Below the pieces are notes generated by a model. The model made no database searches, was not told the DNA's origin, and was given only the letters and a program-made list of their open reading frames with translations. Shown here in pieces: positions 1 to 8,357 of a stretch of 64,000 bases of DNA (position 1 is its first letter; each line of letters starts with the position of its first letter). A program made the translations under genes and the position numbers. The stretch comes from Vogesella urethralis (lineage in GTDB: Bacteria; Pseudomonadota; Gammaproteobacteria; Burkholderiales; Chromobacteriaceae): positions 62,001-126,000 of the forward strand of contig NZ_VMDW02000066.1 in NCBI RefSeq assembly GCF_007644045.2. The letters run 5' to 3'.

Positions 1-2
1 CC

Positions 3-1049
3 GAGCAGGGCCGTGCCGACGAGATCAATACCTGTATCGGCTGCAACCAGGCCTGTCTCGACCACATCTTCCAAGGCAAACTCACCAGCTGCCTGGTGAA
101 CCCGCGCGCCTGTCGTGAAACCGAACTCAACTACCTGCCGACCGCTACGCCGAAAAAGCTGGCGGTGGTTGGTGCCGGCCCGGCCGGCCTGGCGTTTGCC
201 ACCATCGCCGCCGAGCGCGGCCACGATGTGACGCTGTTTGACGCCGGCAGCGAGATCGGCGGCCAATTCAACGTGGCCAAGCAGGTGCCGGGCAAGGAAG
301 AGTTTTACGAGACGCTGCGTTACTTCGGCCGTCGTATCGACAAGACCGGCGTTACGCTGCAGCTGAATACCCGTGTTGCCGCGGCGGATCTGGCGGCTTT
401 TGACGAAGTGATCCTGGCTACCGGCATTAGCCCGCGTCAGCCGCCGATCGCTGGTATCGACCACCCGAAGGTGCTGAGCTACCTCGATGTGCTGAAGCAT
501 CGCCGCGAGGTTGGCCGCAAGGTGGCCATCATCGGCGCTGGCGGCATCGGTTTCGACGTGGCCGAGTACCTGACCCACGAAGGCACCCGCCCGTCGCAGG
601 ATGTGCCCACCTTCATGAAGGAGTGGGGTGTAGACATGGACGTCACCACAGCAGGCGGCCTGGCGGCCAGCGGCCCGCAGCCGCACCCCAGCCCGCGTGA
701 GGTGTACCTGCTGCAGCGCAAGAGCAGCAAGGTAGGGGAAGGCTTGGGCAAGACCACCGGCTGGATCCACCGCGCCAGCCTGCAGATGAAGAACGTCACC
801 ATGATTCCGGGTGTTAGCTACGACAAGATCGACGACGCCGGCCTGCACGTGACTATTAAAGGCGAGCCGCAGGTACTGGCGGTGGACAACGTGATCATTT
901 GCGCCGGCCAGGACCCGCTGCGCGAGCTGCAGCAGCCGCTGCTGGACGCGGGCAAGCCGGTACACCTGATTGGTGGTGCCGATGTGGCCGCCGAGCTGGA
1001 CGCCAAGCGTGCCATCGACCAGGGTGCGAGGTTGGCCGCCAGCATCTGA
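3..1049 (+). CDS. fadH: 2,4-dienoyl-CoA reductase, C-terminal part (5' end outside window)
   Basis: This is the C-terminal half of the NADPH-dependent 2,4-dienoyl-CoA reductase of unsaturated fatty acid beta-oxidation, a cytoplasmic FMN, FAD and 4Fe-4S enzyme. The reading frame is already open at base 3 and shows the cluster-binding cysteines as CIGCNQACLD followed by CLVNPRA. A dinucleotide-binding glycine motif (VVGAGPAGLAF) follows, then a second Rossmann motif (AIIGAGGIGFD) for the other nucleotide, as in the FadH/NADH:flavin oxidoreductase family. The N-terminal TIM barrel lies before base 1, so the gene is cut only by the window edge. A strong terminator follows about 70 bases after the stop, so fadH ends its transcript here. 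Another old yellow enzyme-type oxidoreductase with the same tail is possible, but the cluster region closely resembles FadH. Confidence 0.9.
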   Translation, partial: EQGRADEINTCIGCNQACLDHIFQGKLTSCLVNPRACRETELNYLPTATPKKLAVVGAGPAGLAFATIAAERGHDVTLFDAGSEIGGQFNVAKQVPGKEEFYETLRYFGRRIDKTGVTLQLNTRVAAADLAAFDEVILATGISPRQPPIAGIDHPKVLSYLDVLKHRREVGRKVAIIGAGGIGFDVAEYLTHEGTRPSQDVPTFMKEWGVDMDVTTAGGLAASGPQPHPSPREVYLLQRKSSKVGEGLGKTTGWIHRASLQMKNVTMIPGVSYDKIDDAGLHVTIKGEPQVLAVDNVIICAGQDPLRELQQPLLDAGKPVHLIGGADVAAELDAKRAIDQGARLAASI

Positions 1050-1117
1050 TTTATTGAACAAGCGCTCGACAGGCGGGGCAGTGAATGCGTCCCGACCGTA
1101 TTGTCAGTAGGCGAGGG

Positions 1118-1147
1118 GACTGCCGCATTTTGCGGCAGTCTTTTTTT
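1118..1147 (+). terminator. Rho-independent terminator after fadH
   Basis: A perfect 10-bp inverted repeat (GACTGCCGCA and its complement) with a 3-base loop is followed by seven T residues. It lies 68 bases downstream of the fadH stop codon. Confidence 0.92.
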
Positions 1148-1388
1148 ATTCTCTTGTTATATTCTTTTGGCATTTCAATTGAATGAATTGCGGCATTTTT
1201 GCCATAAAAAAACTAATTGCCGCTAAAATTTGCCCAAATCAAAAATTCATATTTATTGAAATGCTAGATTGGGCGGCGCAGTTCGCGTTACATTCATAAG
1301 CGATGGCCTGAACTATTTAAACGCAGGTCACGGGGTTTGCTGTCTGCGTGACGAGTGAATTACCACCAAAATGATAAGGGAATGCCGA
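1148..1388. other. AT-rich intergenic region upstream of the PhnD-like gene
   Basis: Bases 1148-1320 are strikingly AT-rich compared with the GC-rich surroundings, with runs such as TTGTTATATTC and ACTAATTGCCGCTAAAATT. This is where the promoter of the binding-protein/GGDEF-EAL pair should lie. I cannot single out one convincing -35/-10 pair. No gene is visible, and a Shine-Dalgarno AAGGGA sits at 1376-1381 before the ATG at 1389. Confidence 0.5.
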
Positions 1389-2213
1389 ATGGCCAGAAAA
1401 TTCCTGTTGCTGTGTCTGGCTTGTTGCTGTCTGGCCCCGGCTGCGTTCGCGGCAGACATGCTGGTGCTGGGCGTCGTGCCGTATCTGTCGGCACGCAAGC
1501 TGGCTGAGCTGTACGAGCCGATGCGGGCTCAATTGCAGTTGTCGCTGGGCACACCGGTGCTGCTGGAGTCTGCTCCCGATTACCAGAGCTACCTGGAGCG
1601 TACCCGCAAAGGGCGCTACGACATTATCGCCACCTCGCCATATTTTGGCCGACTCGCGCAGCTTGACTACGGCTATATCCCGCTGGCCCGTCCGCTAACC
1701 AATCTCGAGCCCCTGCTGGTGACCCGTCTTGATGGCCCGCAGGAGGTAGACGCCTTGCGTAACAAGGTGGTGTCGACCAGTGACAAGCTGGCTAACCTTA
1801 CCCTCGCGGCGCACCGCTATCTGTCGCAGAACGGGCTGGAACCCGGACGCGACGTGACCATCCGCCCCGCCGGCAGCCACGCCAACTCGGTACAAGCGTT
1901 GCTGAATGGCGAGTCCGAAGCGGCCATCATTTCGGTGACGGCGATGCGGCAACTGCACCCGGGCACCACGGCACGGGTGCGCATCATGAAGCGTTTGCCA
2001 CAGACCACGCCTTTGCTCTACCTGGCACACAAGCGTCTGGGGCAAGAGCGCATCATGGCATTGCGCAGCCAGTTGCTGCAGTTTGCCAATCAGACCGAAC
2101 TGGGCAAGGTGTTCAGCAAGGAGCTGGGGCATGACGGGCTGAAGGAAATCGCACCGGCGGACATGAAGGCGCTGGACCCGTATGTGCAGGACCTGAAGGT
2201 CATGCTGAAATAA
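1389..2213 (+). CDS. PhnD-like periplasmic substrate-binding protein
   Basis: The protein (274 aa) is a type 2 periplasmic binding protein of the phosphate/phosphite/phosphonate (PhnD/PtxB-like) family. The ATG at 1389 is chosen over an upstream in-frame ATG at 1371. It has AAGGGA at the right distance and gives a clean signal peptide (MARKFLLLCLACCC...AFAA, cleavage near residue 22). The mature part starts LVLGVVPYLSARKLAELYEP, typical of PhnD-like domains, and contains a DIIATSPYFGRLAQ segment. No ABC permease or ATPase genes are nearby. The stop overlaps the start of the next gene by one base (TAATG), so it is translationally coupled to a membrane c-di-GMP protein. It is therefore more likely a periplasmic sensor input than a transport component. 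The ligand is unknown. Confidence 0.82.
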   Translation: MARKFLLLCLACCCLAPAAFAADMLVLGVVPYLSARKLAELYEPMRAQLQLSLGTPVLLESAPDYQSYLERTRKGRYDIIATSPYFGRLAQLDYGYIPLARPLTNLEPLLVTRLDGPQEVDALRNKVVSTSDKLANLTLAAHRYLSQNGLEPGRDVTIRPAGSHANSVQALLNGESEAAIISVTAMRQLHPGTTARVRIMKRLPQTTPLLYLAHKRLGQERIMALRSQLLQFANQTELGKVFSKELGHDGLKEIAPADMKALDPYVQDLKVMLK

Positions 2214-5200
2214 TGGCAATCGACCTGCGCCCCCGCTCGCTGGCCTGGATCATCATCCCCGCCTTGTTCGTTGTGCAGCTGCTGCTGTTCGCCAGCATTG
2301 CGTGGCAAAGCGTGCACATGATGCGGGAGATGGTGGTCGAACAGACGCGGGCGCGCCTGGGCAGCCTGCAGGTTGAATTGCGCGCCGCCTTGGTGGCGCC
2401 GGTGCTGGAGCGTGACTACAGCACCTTGCAGGAAATCGTGGACGAACTGACGCGCTCCAGTGACCTGGCTTATCTGGTAGTACGCGACAGCAGCGGACGG
2501 GTGATGGCTAGCAGCGGGCATGAAACCGCGATACCGGAGCCCGACGCCGAAATCGGCGGTCATGACGACGCCTTGTTCGATACCCGTTTCAAGCTGATCC
2601 AGGGCGAGGTCAGCTTGGGCTTGCGTGTTGCCGAAGTGCGGCAGATCTTCATCAACTTCGTGCAGCGCACCGCGCCGATCGTCATCGTTGCTGGCGTCCT
2701 GGCCACCATCTGGATGGTACTGATCACGCTGTGGATCGTACGCCGTCTGAAGCGCCTGACCCGGGCTGCCGAGTCGCTGGGTAACGGCACGTTCTCGGTG
2801 CGCGCTCCGGAGGATGGTGTGGATGAGGTTGGCCGCCTGGGGCTGGCGTTCAACCGCATGGCGGTGGCGGTGCAGTCGGCCGATGAAAAATGGGCCAAGA
2901 GCCAGCGCTTTACCGACATGCTGCTGTTAGCCATGCCGATGCCGGTATTCTACAAGGACGCGCAGGGCCGCTACATGGGCTGCAACGACGCGTTTGCCCG
3001 TGTTACCGGCCTGAGCCGGCGAGATATCCGCGGCAAGATGGCCGCCGAACTGTGGCCGGCAGAGTTGGCCGCCTTGCACGCCCGCCACGACGAAGCTTTG
3101 CATGCGGGGCAGGGCCATCAGGAATATCCGGGCTTGCTGACCGACCAGCACGGCCAGCAGAGGCACGTCATTTTTTCCAAAGATGTGTTTTACGACGAAG
3201 ACGGCGAAATTGCCGGCATCATCGGTGCCTGGAACGATATCTCCGACCTGCGTCGGGCTGAAGGCCGGCTGCAATTGCTGGCCGGCGTGTTCAAGCATTC
3301 GCGTGAAGGCATTGTGATTGCCGATGCCAGCGGGCGGGTGGTCGATGTCAACCGCGCCTTGTGTGAGATAAGCGGTTATCGCCGGGACGAAGTGGTGGGC
3401 CAGTTGCCGGCGCATTTTTATTCCGGTCGCCATGAGCCGGCTTTCTATCAGGCCATCGCCGACACCCTGCAGCAGCAGGGGCACTGGCAGGGCGAAGTGT
3501 GGAACCGGCGCAAGGACGGTACCCTGTATCCGGTGCTGCTATCGATATCGGTCATTTATGACCAGCAGGGGGCCGTGCGTCACTATATCGCGGTATTTGC
3601 CGACATTACGGTGATGAAAGAGCAGGAAGCCCGTCTGGACCGCATGGCGCATCACGACCCGCTGACCCAGCTACCCAACCGCGTGCTGCTGGGCGACCGC
3701 ATGCGGGTGGCTATTGCCCAGGCAGCCCGCAGCGAGCAGTGGCTGGCCATATGTTTCATGGACCTCGACGGTTTCAAGCGCGTCAATGATCGCTACGGCC
3801 ACGATGTTGGCGACCAACTGCTGATCCGCATTGCCGAGCGCTTGCAAGGGGTGATGCGGGGGGGGGATACCGTCGCGCGTCTGGGAGGCGACGAGTTCGC
3901 CTTGCTGCTATCCGGCTTGCCGGACATCGATGCCTGCCATCGCAGCCTGCACCAGGTGCTGGAAACCGTGGCTCAACCTTGTGACATCGGCGACATCGAG
4001 GTACAGGTGTCGGCCAGTATCGGCGTTACCTTGTACCCGCAGGATGAGCAGGATGCCGATACCTTGCTGCGTCACGCCGACCAGGCGATGTACAAAGCCA
4101 AGGATCTGGGCCGCAATGGCTACCAGATTTTCGACGCCGAACACGACAAGCAGAGCCGCAGCCGTTTGCAAAGCCTGCAGCGCCTGGCGCTGGCACTGGA
4201 AGAGGGCGAATTGCAGCTGTACTACCAGCCCAAGGTCAATATGCGCGATGGCCAGATCGTCGGCATGGAGGCGCTGATGCGTTGGCACCATCCGCAGCGT
4301 GGTGTATTGCCGCCGGGCGCTTTCCTGCCGGATGTGGAGGATACCCACCTGGATACCCGGCTTGGCGAGTGGGTGATTGCCACCGCATTGCAACAGATGG
4401 CTGCCTGGCGCGGCGAGGGCAGGGTATTGTCGGTCAGCGTCAACATTTCGGCTCATCATCTGCAACAGCCTGATTTTGTCGAGCGGCTGGCCGAGCTGCT
4501 GGAGGCCCACCCCGACGTGCCGCGCGGCATGCTGGAAATAGAGGTACTGGAAAGTACAGCTTTGTCCGACATCGACCACGTGAGCCGCCTGATCCAGACC
4601 TGTCAGGCACTGGGGGTGCGCTTTTCGCTGGACGACTTCGGTACCGGCTATTCCTCTTTGCTGTACCTGAAGCGCTTGCCGGCCGACAAGCTCAAGATCG
4701 ACCAGTCGTTCGTGCGCAGCATGCTGGAAAGCAGCGATGATCTGGCCATTGTGCAGGGCATTATCGGGTTGTCAGAAGCCTTTAGCCGCGAGTTGGTGGC
4801 AGAAGGCGTGGAAACCATCGAGTTAGGCAATTTGTTACTGCATCTGGGGTGCGACGTGGCGCAGGGCTATGGCATTGCCAAGCCGATGCCGGCTGACGAG
4901 GTCGTAAGCTGGTGTCAGCACTGGCAAAGTCCACCCGCCTGGCGCCAGACAGCACGCAAGCGCTGGACCCAGGACGATATCTTCCTGTTCGGCCTGGAAT
5001 TGAACCTGGGCGCCCAGCTGGATCGGCTGTTTGCCATGGCCCAGGGGGGAGAGGCCCGAGGGGGCTGGGATGATGATCTGGGTGAACGGTTCTTGCGCTG
5101 GTACGGTACCGACGGCCTGATGCGTTATGGCGCCCACCCGGACTATGCCTTGCTGGGGCAGCTGCAGTCCGAGTTGCAGCAGATGAGCCTGCAAATGTGG

Positions 5201-5344
5201 CAGGCGCTGTGCCTGCAAGACGAGGAGGCCGTCCAGCAGCAATTGCCGTCACTGCTCCGTTTGCGCCAGCAGCACAGTCAGGCTGTCCGCAACCTGTTGT
5301 CGGGCATGCCGCAGCTACAGGCTAACGGTGCGGACGTGTCATAG
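2213..5344 (+). CDS. Membrane HAMP-PAS-PAS-GGDEF-EAL c-di-GMP protein
   Basis: This large (1043 aa) inner-membrane signalling protein has both diguanylate cyclase and phosphodiesterase domains. Order: TM helix about residues 11-33, periplasmic region to about 150, TM helix about 153-177, HAMP about 178-230, PAS about 236-350, PAS about 355-470, GGDEF about 478-640, EAL about 655-900. The cyclase motif is intact (RLGGDEFALLL, near residue 556) with a product-inhibition RxxD site just before it (RGGD). The EAL domain keeps its key motifs: MEALMRWHHP, SVNISAHHL, DDFGTGYSS, LKIDQSFV, VAEGVET and AQGYGIAKP. Either activity is therefore possible. The last 130 residues are helical and contain RWYGTDGLMRY, faintly like a degenerate CZB zinc domain, which is a weak guess. 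It overlaps the upstream binding protein by 1 nt and the convergent thioredoxin gene by 6 nt. A G9 tract encodes the RxxD site. Confidence 0.92.
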   Translation: MAIDLRPRSLAWIIIPALFVVQLLLFASIAWQSVHMMREMVVEQTRARLGSLQVELRAALVAPVLERDYSTLQEIVDELTRSSDLAYLVVRDSSGRVMASSGHETAIPEPDAEIGGHDDALFDTRFKLIQGEVSLGLRVAEVRQIFINFVQRTAPIVIVAGVLATIWMVLITLWIVRRLKRLTRAAESLGNGTFSVRAPEDGVDEVGRLGLAFNRMAVAVQSADEKWAKSQRFTDMLLLAMPMPVFYKDAQGRYMGCNDAFARVTGLSRRDIRGKMAAELWPAELAALHARHDEALHAGQGHQEYPGLLTDQHGQQRHVIFSKDVFYDEDGEIAGIIGAWNDISDLRRAEGRLQLLAGVFKHSREGIVIADASGRVVDVNRALCEISGYRRDEVVGQLPAHFYSGRHEPAFYQAIADTLQQQGHWQGEVWNRRKDGTLYPVLLSISVIYDQQGAVRHYIAVFADITVMKEQEARLDRMAHHDPLTQLPNRVLLGDRMRVAIAQAARSEQWLAICFMDLDGFKRVNDRYGHDVGDQLLIRIAERLQGVMRGGDTVARLGGDEFALLLSGLPDIDACHRSLHQVLETVAQPCDIGDIEVQVSASIGVTLYPQDEQDADTLLRHADQAMYKAKDLGRNGYQIFDAEHDKQSRSRLQSLQRLALALEEGELQLYYQPKVNMRDGQIVGMEALMRWHHPQRGVLPPGAFLPDVEDTHLDTRLGEWVIATALQQMAAWRGEGRVLSVSVNISAHHLQQPDFVERLAELLEAHPDVPRGMLEIEVLESTALSDIDHVSRLIQTCQALGVRFSLDDFGTGYSSLLYLKRLPADKLKIDQSFVRSMLESSDDLAIVQGIIGLSEAFSRELVAEGVETIELGNLLLHLGCDVAQGYGIAKPMPADEVVSWCQHWQSPPAWRQTARKRWTQDDIFLFGLELNLGAQLDRLFAMAQGGEARGGWDDDLGERFLRWYGTDGLMRYGAHPDYALLGQLQSELQQMSLQMWQALCLQDEEAVQQQLPSLLRLRQQHSQAVRNLLSGMPQLQANGADVS
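3858..3866 (+). repeat. Poly-G tract (G9) inside the GGDEF domain
   Basis: Nine consecutive G residues encode the two glycines of the RGGD inhibition site. It is the longest homopolymer I noticed in the window; the next is G7 at 8540-8546 in gshB. A slip by one base would frameshift the protein just before the GGDEF motif and remove the EAL domain. Confidence 0.85.
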
Positions 5345-5827
5345 GGCGGACAGGGTTTTGAGTAACGCCTTTTCGTCCAGCAGGCCCAGCAACTGCTTCA
5401 CCGGTTTGCCCTTGGCGTCCAGGATAACGGTGTAGGGCAGGCCACCGCTCTGGTTACCTAGTTGCCGCATCACGGCGATGCCGTCGCCGTCACTCATCAG
5501 GATCGGGTAGCTCACCGGGGTTTGTTTGAGGAAGGCCGTCACCTGCTCCGGCTGATCCAGTGCAATGCCCACCGTCTTGATGCCCTTGCTGGCGTAGCGG
5601 GTGGCTACCCGCGACAGCATCGGCATTTCCTGCCGGCACGGCGCACACCAAGTGGCCCAGAAGTTCACCACCGTATACTTGCCCTGAAACGGTGCAAAGG
5701 CAGCGGGCTGGCCGCTGGTCAGGCTGAGCTTGGCCTTGTCCAGTACGCCGGCCGCGTGCGCCCCCAGGCTGAACCCGGCTAGCAGGGCCAGCAGCAGTGT
5801 CTGTCGCAGTCGTGTGGATGTGCGCAT
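5339..5827 (-). CDS. TlpA/ResA-like periplasmic thiol-disulfide oxidoreductase
   Basis: The protein (162 aa) is a secreted thioredoxin-fold protein of the TlpA/ResA class, which reduces disulfides in the periplasm, often for cytochrome c or redox-stress functions. A signal peptide (MRTSTRLRQTLLLALLAGFS...AHA) supports the ATG at 5827 rather than a longer start at 5902. The active site is FWATWCAPCRQEMP, and a cis-proline loop follows (GGLPYTVILD). Its 3' end overlaps the 3' end of the convergent GGDEF-EAL gene by 6 nt. The specific partner cannot be told from sequence. Confidence 0.88.
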   Translation of the reverse strand: MRTSTRLRQTLLLALLAGFSLGAHAAGVLDKAKLSLTSGQPAAFAPFQGKYTVVNFWATWCAPCRQEMPMLSRVATRYASKGIKTVGIALDQPEQVTAFLKQTPVSYPILMSDGDGIAVMRQLGNQSGGLPYTVILDAKGKPVKQLLGLLDEKALLKTLSAL

Positions 5828-5870
5828 TTTTATTCCGTTTTGATAGTAAAAAGTGCTTTGATATCTGCAC

Positions 5871-5880
5871 GTTGGCCGCA
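5871..5880 (-). repeat. Uptake-sequence-like repeat word, intergenic copy
   Basis: An exact TGCGGCCAAC on the minus strand lies in the gap between the divergent tlpA-like gene and the PfkB-family kinase gene. It is one of 28 exact copies in the window. Confidence 0.6.
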
Positions 5881-5949
5881 GTTCGCTGCTGACCGTAAAC
5901 AAACGTTCATGATAAACTCGCCGATTACTTTTTTGTTTGCGCGCGAGTC

Positions 5950-6894
5950 ATGTCCATTCTCGTCTGCGGGGCGCTGGCCTACGATACCCTGTTCAATTTC
6001 GAAGACCGCTTCGACAACCATATCCTGCCCGATCAGCTGCACAAGATCTCCACCACCTTCAAGGTGCCGACCATGCGTCGCGAATTTGGTGGCCCGGCGG
6101 GCAATATTGCCTACAGTCTGTGCTTGCTGGGTGAAAAGCCGCTGGTAATGGGCGCCGTCGGCGAGGACTTCGAGCCTTACCGCCAGCACCTGAAGCGCGC
6201 CGGTGTGGATGACCGCTTCATTCGCACCATCCGCGGCCAGTATACGTCGCAATGCTTCGGCATCGCCGACAAGGACGGCAACCAGCTGATGGCGTTCCAC
6301 CCCGGTTCGATGGACCACGCCACCGTCAACCACATCGCTGACGTCAAAGAGCCGGTGCAGGTAGCCATCGTCTCGCCCGGTGGCCACGCCGCCTTCCTGC
6401 AGCATACCCGCGAGCTGCACGCCGCTGGTATCCCGTTCATTTTCGACCCGGGCCAGGAGCTGCCGCTGCTGTCGCGCGACGAGCTGAACGAGATCGTCGA
6501 ACTGGCCACCTACGTCGCCATCAACGATTACGAGAGCGAACTGATGCGCGAGCGCGCCGGCCTGCCGGTGGAAGTGCTGAAAGACAAGGTAAAGGCGCTG
6601 ATCGTGACCCGCGGCTCCAAGGGCGCCGAGATCTACGTCGACGACACCATTCATTTGATTCCACGCGTACAAATGCCCATCAAGCCGGTTGACCCGATGG
6701 GCTGCGGTGATGCATTCCGCGCCGGCCTGCTGTACGGCATCAAGCACGGTTACGACTGGAAGATCACCGGTCGTCTGGCCAATGTGCTGGGTGCCATCAA
6801 GGTCACCAGCCACGGCCCGCAGAACCATTACTTCGACTGGGACAAGCTCAAGTCCTTGTACCAGCAAGCGTACGGCGAAGACTGGCCGCTGTAA
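5950..6894 (+). CDS. PfkB-family carbohydrate/nucleoside kinase
   Basis: The protein (314 aa) belongs to the ribokinase/PfkB family, cytoplasmic enzymes that phosphorylate sugars or nucleosides with ATP. The N-terminal glycine motif (REFGGPAGNIAYSLCLLG) and the C-terminal catalytic motif (DPMGCGDAFRAGLLYG) are both present. The usual anion-hole motif is GAGD; here it is GCGD, with the catalytic aspartate kept. The start MSILVCGALAYDTLF and overall pattern resemble the adenosine-kinase-like members found in many beta-proteobacteria, but the substrate is not established. A terminator follows the stop, so it is probably monocistronic. Confidence 0.85.
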   Translation: MSILVCGALAYDTLFNFEDRFDNHILPDQLHKISTTFKVPTMRREFGGPAGNIAYSLCLLGEKPLVMGAVGEDFEPYRQHLKRAGVDDRFIRTIRGQYTSQCFGIADKDGNQLMAFHPGSMDHATVNHIADVKEPVQVAIVSPGGHAAFLQHTRELHAAGIPFIFDPGQELPLLSRDELNEIVELATYVAINDYESELMRERAGLPVEVLKDKVKALIVTRGSKGAEIYVDDTIHLIPRVQMPIKPVDPMGCGDAFRAGLLYGIKHGYDWKITGRLANVLGAIKVTSHGPQNHYFDWDKLKSLYQQAYGEDWPL

Positions 6895-6916
6895 GAAGGC
6901 TGCTATCAAACCGACC

Positions 6917-6946
6917 AAGGCACGCACCCGCGTGCCTTTTTGTTTT
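6917..6946 (+). terminator. Rho-independent terminator after the PfkB-family kinase
   Basis: A 9-bp stem (AAGGCACGC / GCGTGCCTT) with a 4-base loop is followed by a T-rich tail (TTTGTTTT). It begins 22 bases after the stop codon. Confidence 0.88.
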
Positions 6947-7040
6947 GCCGGCGCGTGGACCCTATTATTAACGGGGTTGAATAAGTGGCGGCGCGACCCC
7001 ACCATGCATCAATTACCGCTTTCGCCGCAGAAAGGGCACC

Positions 7041-8324
7041 ATGACCGTACCGCACCTGACCACCGCACTGACCGGCCCGTTGCTGGAGCTGGAGAGCCGC
7101 ATCCTGACGGCCCAGCCGCATATCGAACACTGGTTCCGCAGTCAGTGGCACAACCATGCCGCCCCGTTCTACGGCTCGGTGGACCTGCGTAACAGTGGTT
7201 TCAAGCTGGCGCCGGTAGACATGAACCTGTACCCCGGTGGCCATAACAACCTCAACCCCGATTTCCTGCCGCTAGCGGTACAAGCCGCACAAAGCGCCGT
7301 CGACCGCGTCTGCCCCAAGGCCAAAAGCATTCTGCTGATTCCGGAAAACCATACCCGCAATACCTTCTACCTGCAGAACGTGGCCGCACTGGTGCACATC
7401 TTCGAGCAGGCTGGCCTGAAGGTGCGGCTGGGCACGCTAAACCCGGAAATCACCGAGCCGACGCAGCTGACCGCGGCCAACGGTGCCGTGATCACCGTGG
7501 AGCCGATGGAACGCCGTGGTAGCCGCGTCGTGCTGGCCGACGGCTTCAGCCCGTGTATCGTGCTGCTCAACAACGACTTGTCTGCCGGCCTGCCGCCGGT
7601 ACTGGCCGGCATCGAACAGAACCTGCTGCCACCGTTGCACGCCGGCTGGGCGGTGCGTCGCAAGACCAATCACTTTGCCGCCTACGACAAAGTGGCAGCC
7701 GACTTCGCGCAGCTGATTTCCATCGACCCGTGGCTGATCAACCCTTACTTCAGCGCCACTGGCGGTCTGGACTTCCACACCCGTCAGGGCGAAGACGCGC
7801 TGGCCGAAAGCGTGGCGCAGATGTTGGACCGCATCCGTGTCAAATACCGCGAGTACGGTATCAGCCACGACCCGTACGTGATCGTGAAGGCTGACGCTGG
7901 TACCTACGGTATGGGCGTGATGAGCGTGAAGTCACCGGAAGAGGTGATCGGCCTCAACCGCAAGGCACGCAACAAGATGTCGGTAGTGAAAGAAGGCCTG
8001 GAAGTCAGCGAAGTCATCGTGCAGGAAGGCGTGCATACGTTCGAGTCGATCAACGACGCCGTGGCCGAGCCGGTGGTGTACATGATGGACCGCTATGTGG
8101 TGGGTGGTTTCTACCGCGTGCATACCGGCCGCGGTGTGGACGAGAATCTCAACGCGCCGGGCATGCACTTCGTGCCGCTGTCGTTCGAAACCCCATGCCT
8201 GCCCGACCATAAAGCCGGCCCCGACGCCCCGCCCAACCGCTTCTACGCCTACGGCGTGGTGGCACGGCTGGCACTGTTGGCCGCGTCGCTGGAGCTGGAA
8301 GCCACCGACCCGGACGCCGAATAA
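7041..8324 (+). CDS. gshA: Glutamate-cysteine ligase (ferrooxidans/beta-proteobacterial type)
   Basis: This enzyme (427 aa) makes gamma-glutamylcysteine, the first step of glutathione synthesis, in the cytoplasm. The sequence (SQWHNHAAPFYGSVDLRNSG, then KLAPVDMNLYPGGHNNLNP) matches the glutamate-cysteine ligase family first defined in Acidithiobacillus ferrooxidans and common in beta-proteobacteria. That family is unrelated in detail to E. coli GshA. The C-terminal half has the conserved VKADAGTYGMGVMSV segment. It is followed 33 bases later by gshB, so the two steps form one operon. A copy of the TGCGGCCAAC word lies in the gap between them. Confidence 0.93.
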   Translation: MTVPHLTTALTGPLLELESRILTAQPHIEHWFRSQWHNHAAPFYGSVDLRNSGFKLAPVDMNLYPGGHNNLNPDFLPLAVQAAQSAVDRVCPKAKSILLIPENHTRNTFYLQNVAALVHIFEQAGLKVRLGTLNPEITEPTQLTAANGAVITVEPMERRGSRVVLADGFSPCIVLLNNDLSAGLPPVLAGIEQNLLPPLHAGWAVRRKTNHFAAYDKVAADFAQLISIDPWLINPYFSATGGLDFHTRQGEDALAESVAQMLDRIRVKYREYGISHDPYVIVKADAGTYGMGVMSVKSPEEVIGLNRKARNKMSVVKEGLEVSEVIVQEGVHTFESINDAVAEPVVYMMDRYVVGGFYRVHTGRGVDENLNAPGMHFVPLSFETPCLPDHKAGPDAPPNRFYAYGVVARLALLAASLELEATDPDAE

Positions 8325-8332
8325 CCCGGCCT

Positions 8333-8342
8333 TGCGGCCAAC
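8333..8342 (+). repeat. Uptake-sequence-like repeat word, between gshA and gshB
   Basis: An exact TGCGGCCAAC lies 9 bases after the gshA stop and 16 bases before the gshB start, in a 33-base gap. Confidence 0.6.
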
Positions 8343-8357
8343 CCTGGAAGCCTCAAT

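Noticed and set aside
1371..1388. Upstream ATG for the PhnD-like protein
   Set aside because: It would add six residues before a clean signal peptide and overlap the Shine-Dalgarno of the ATG at 1389.
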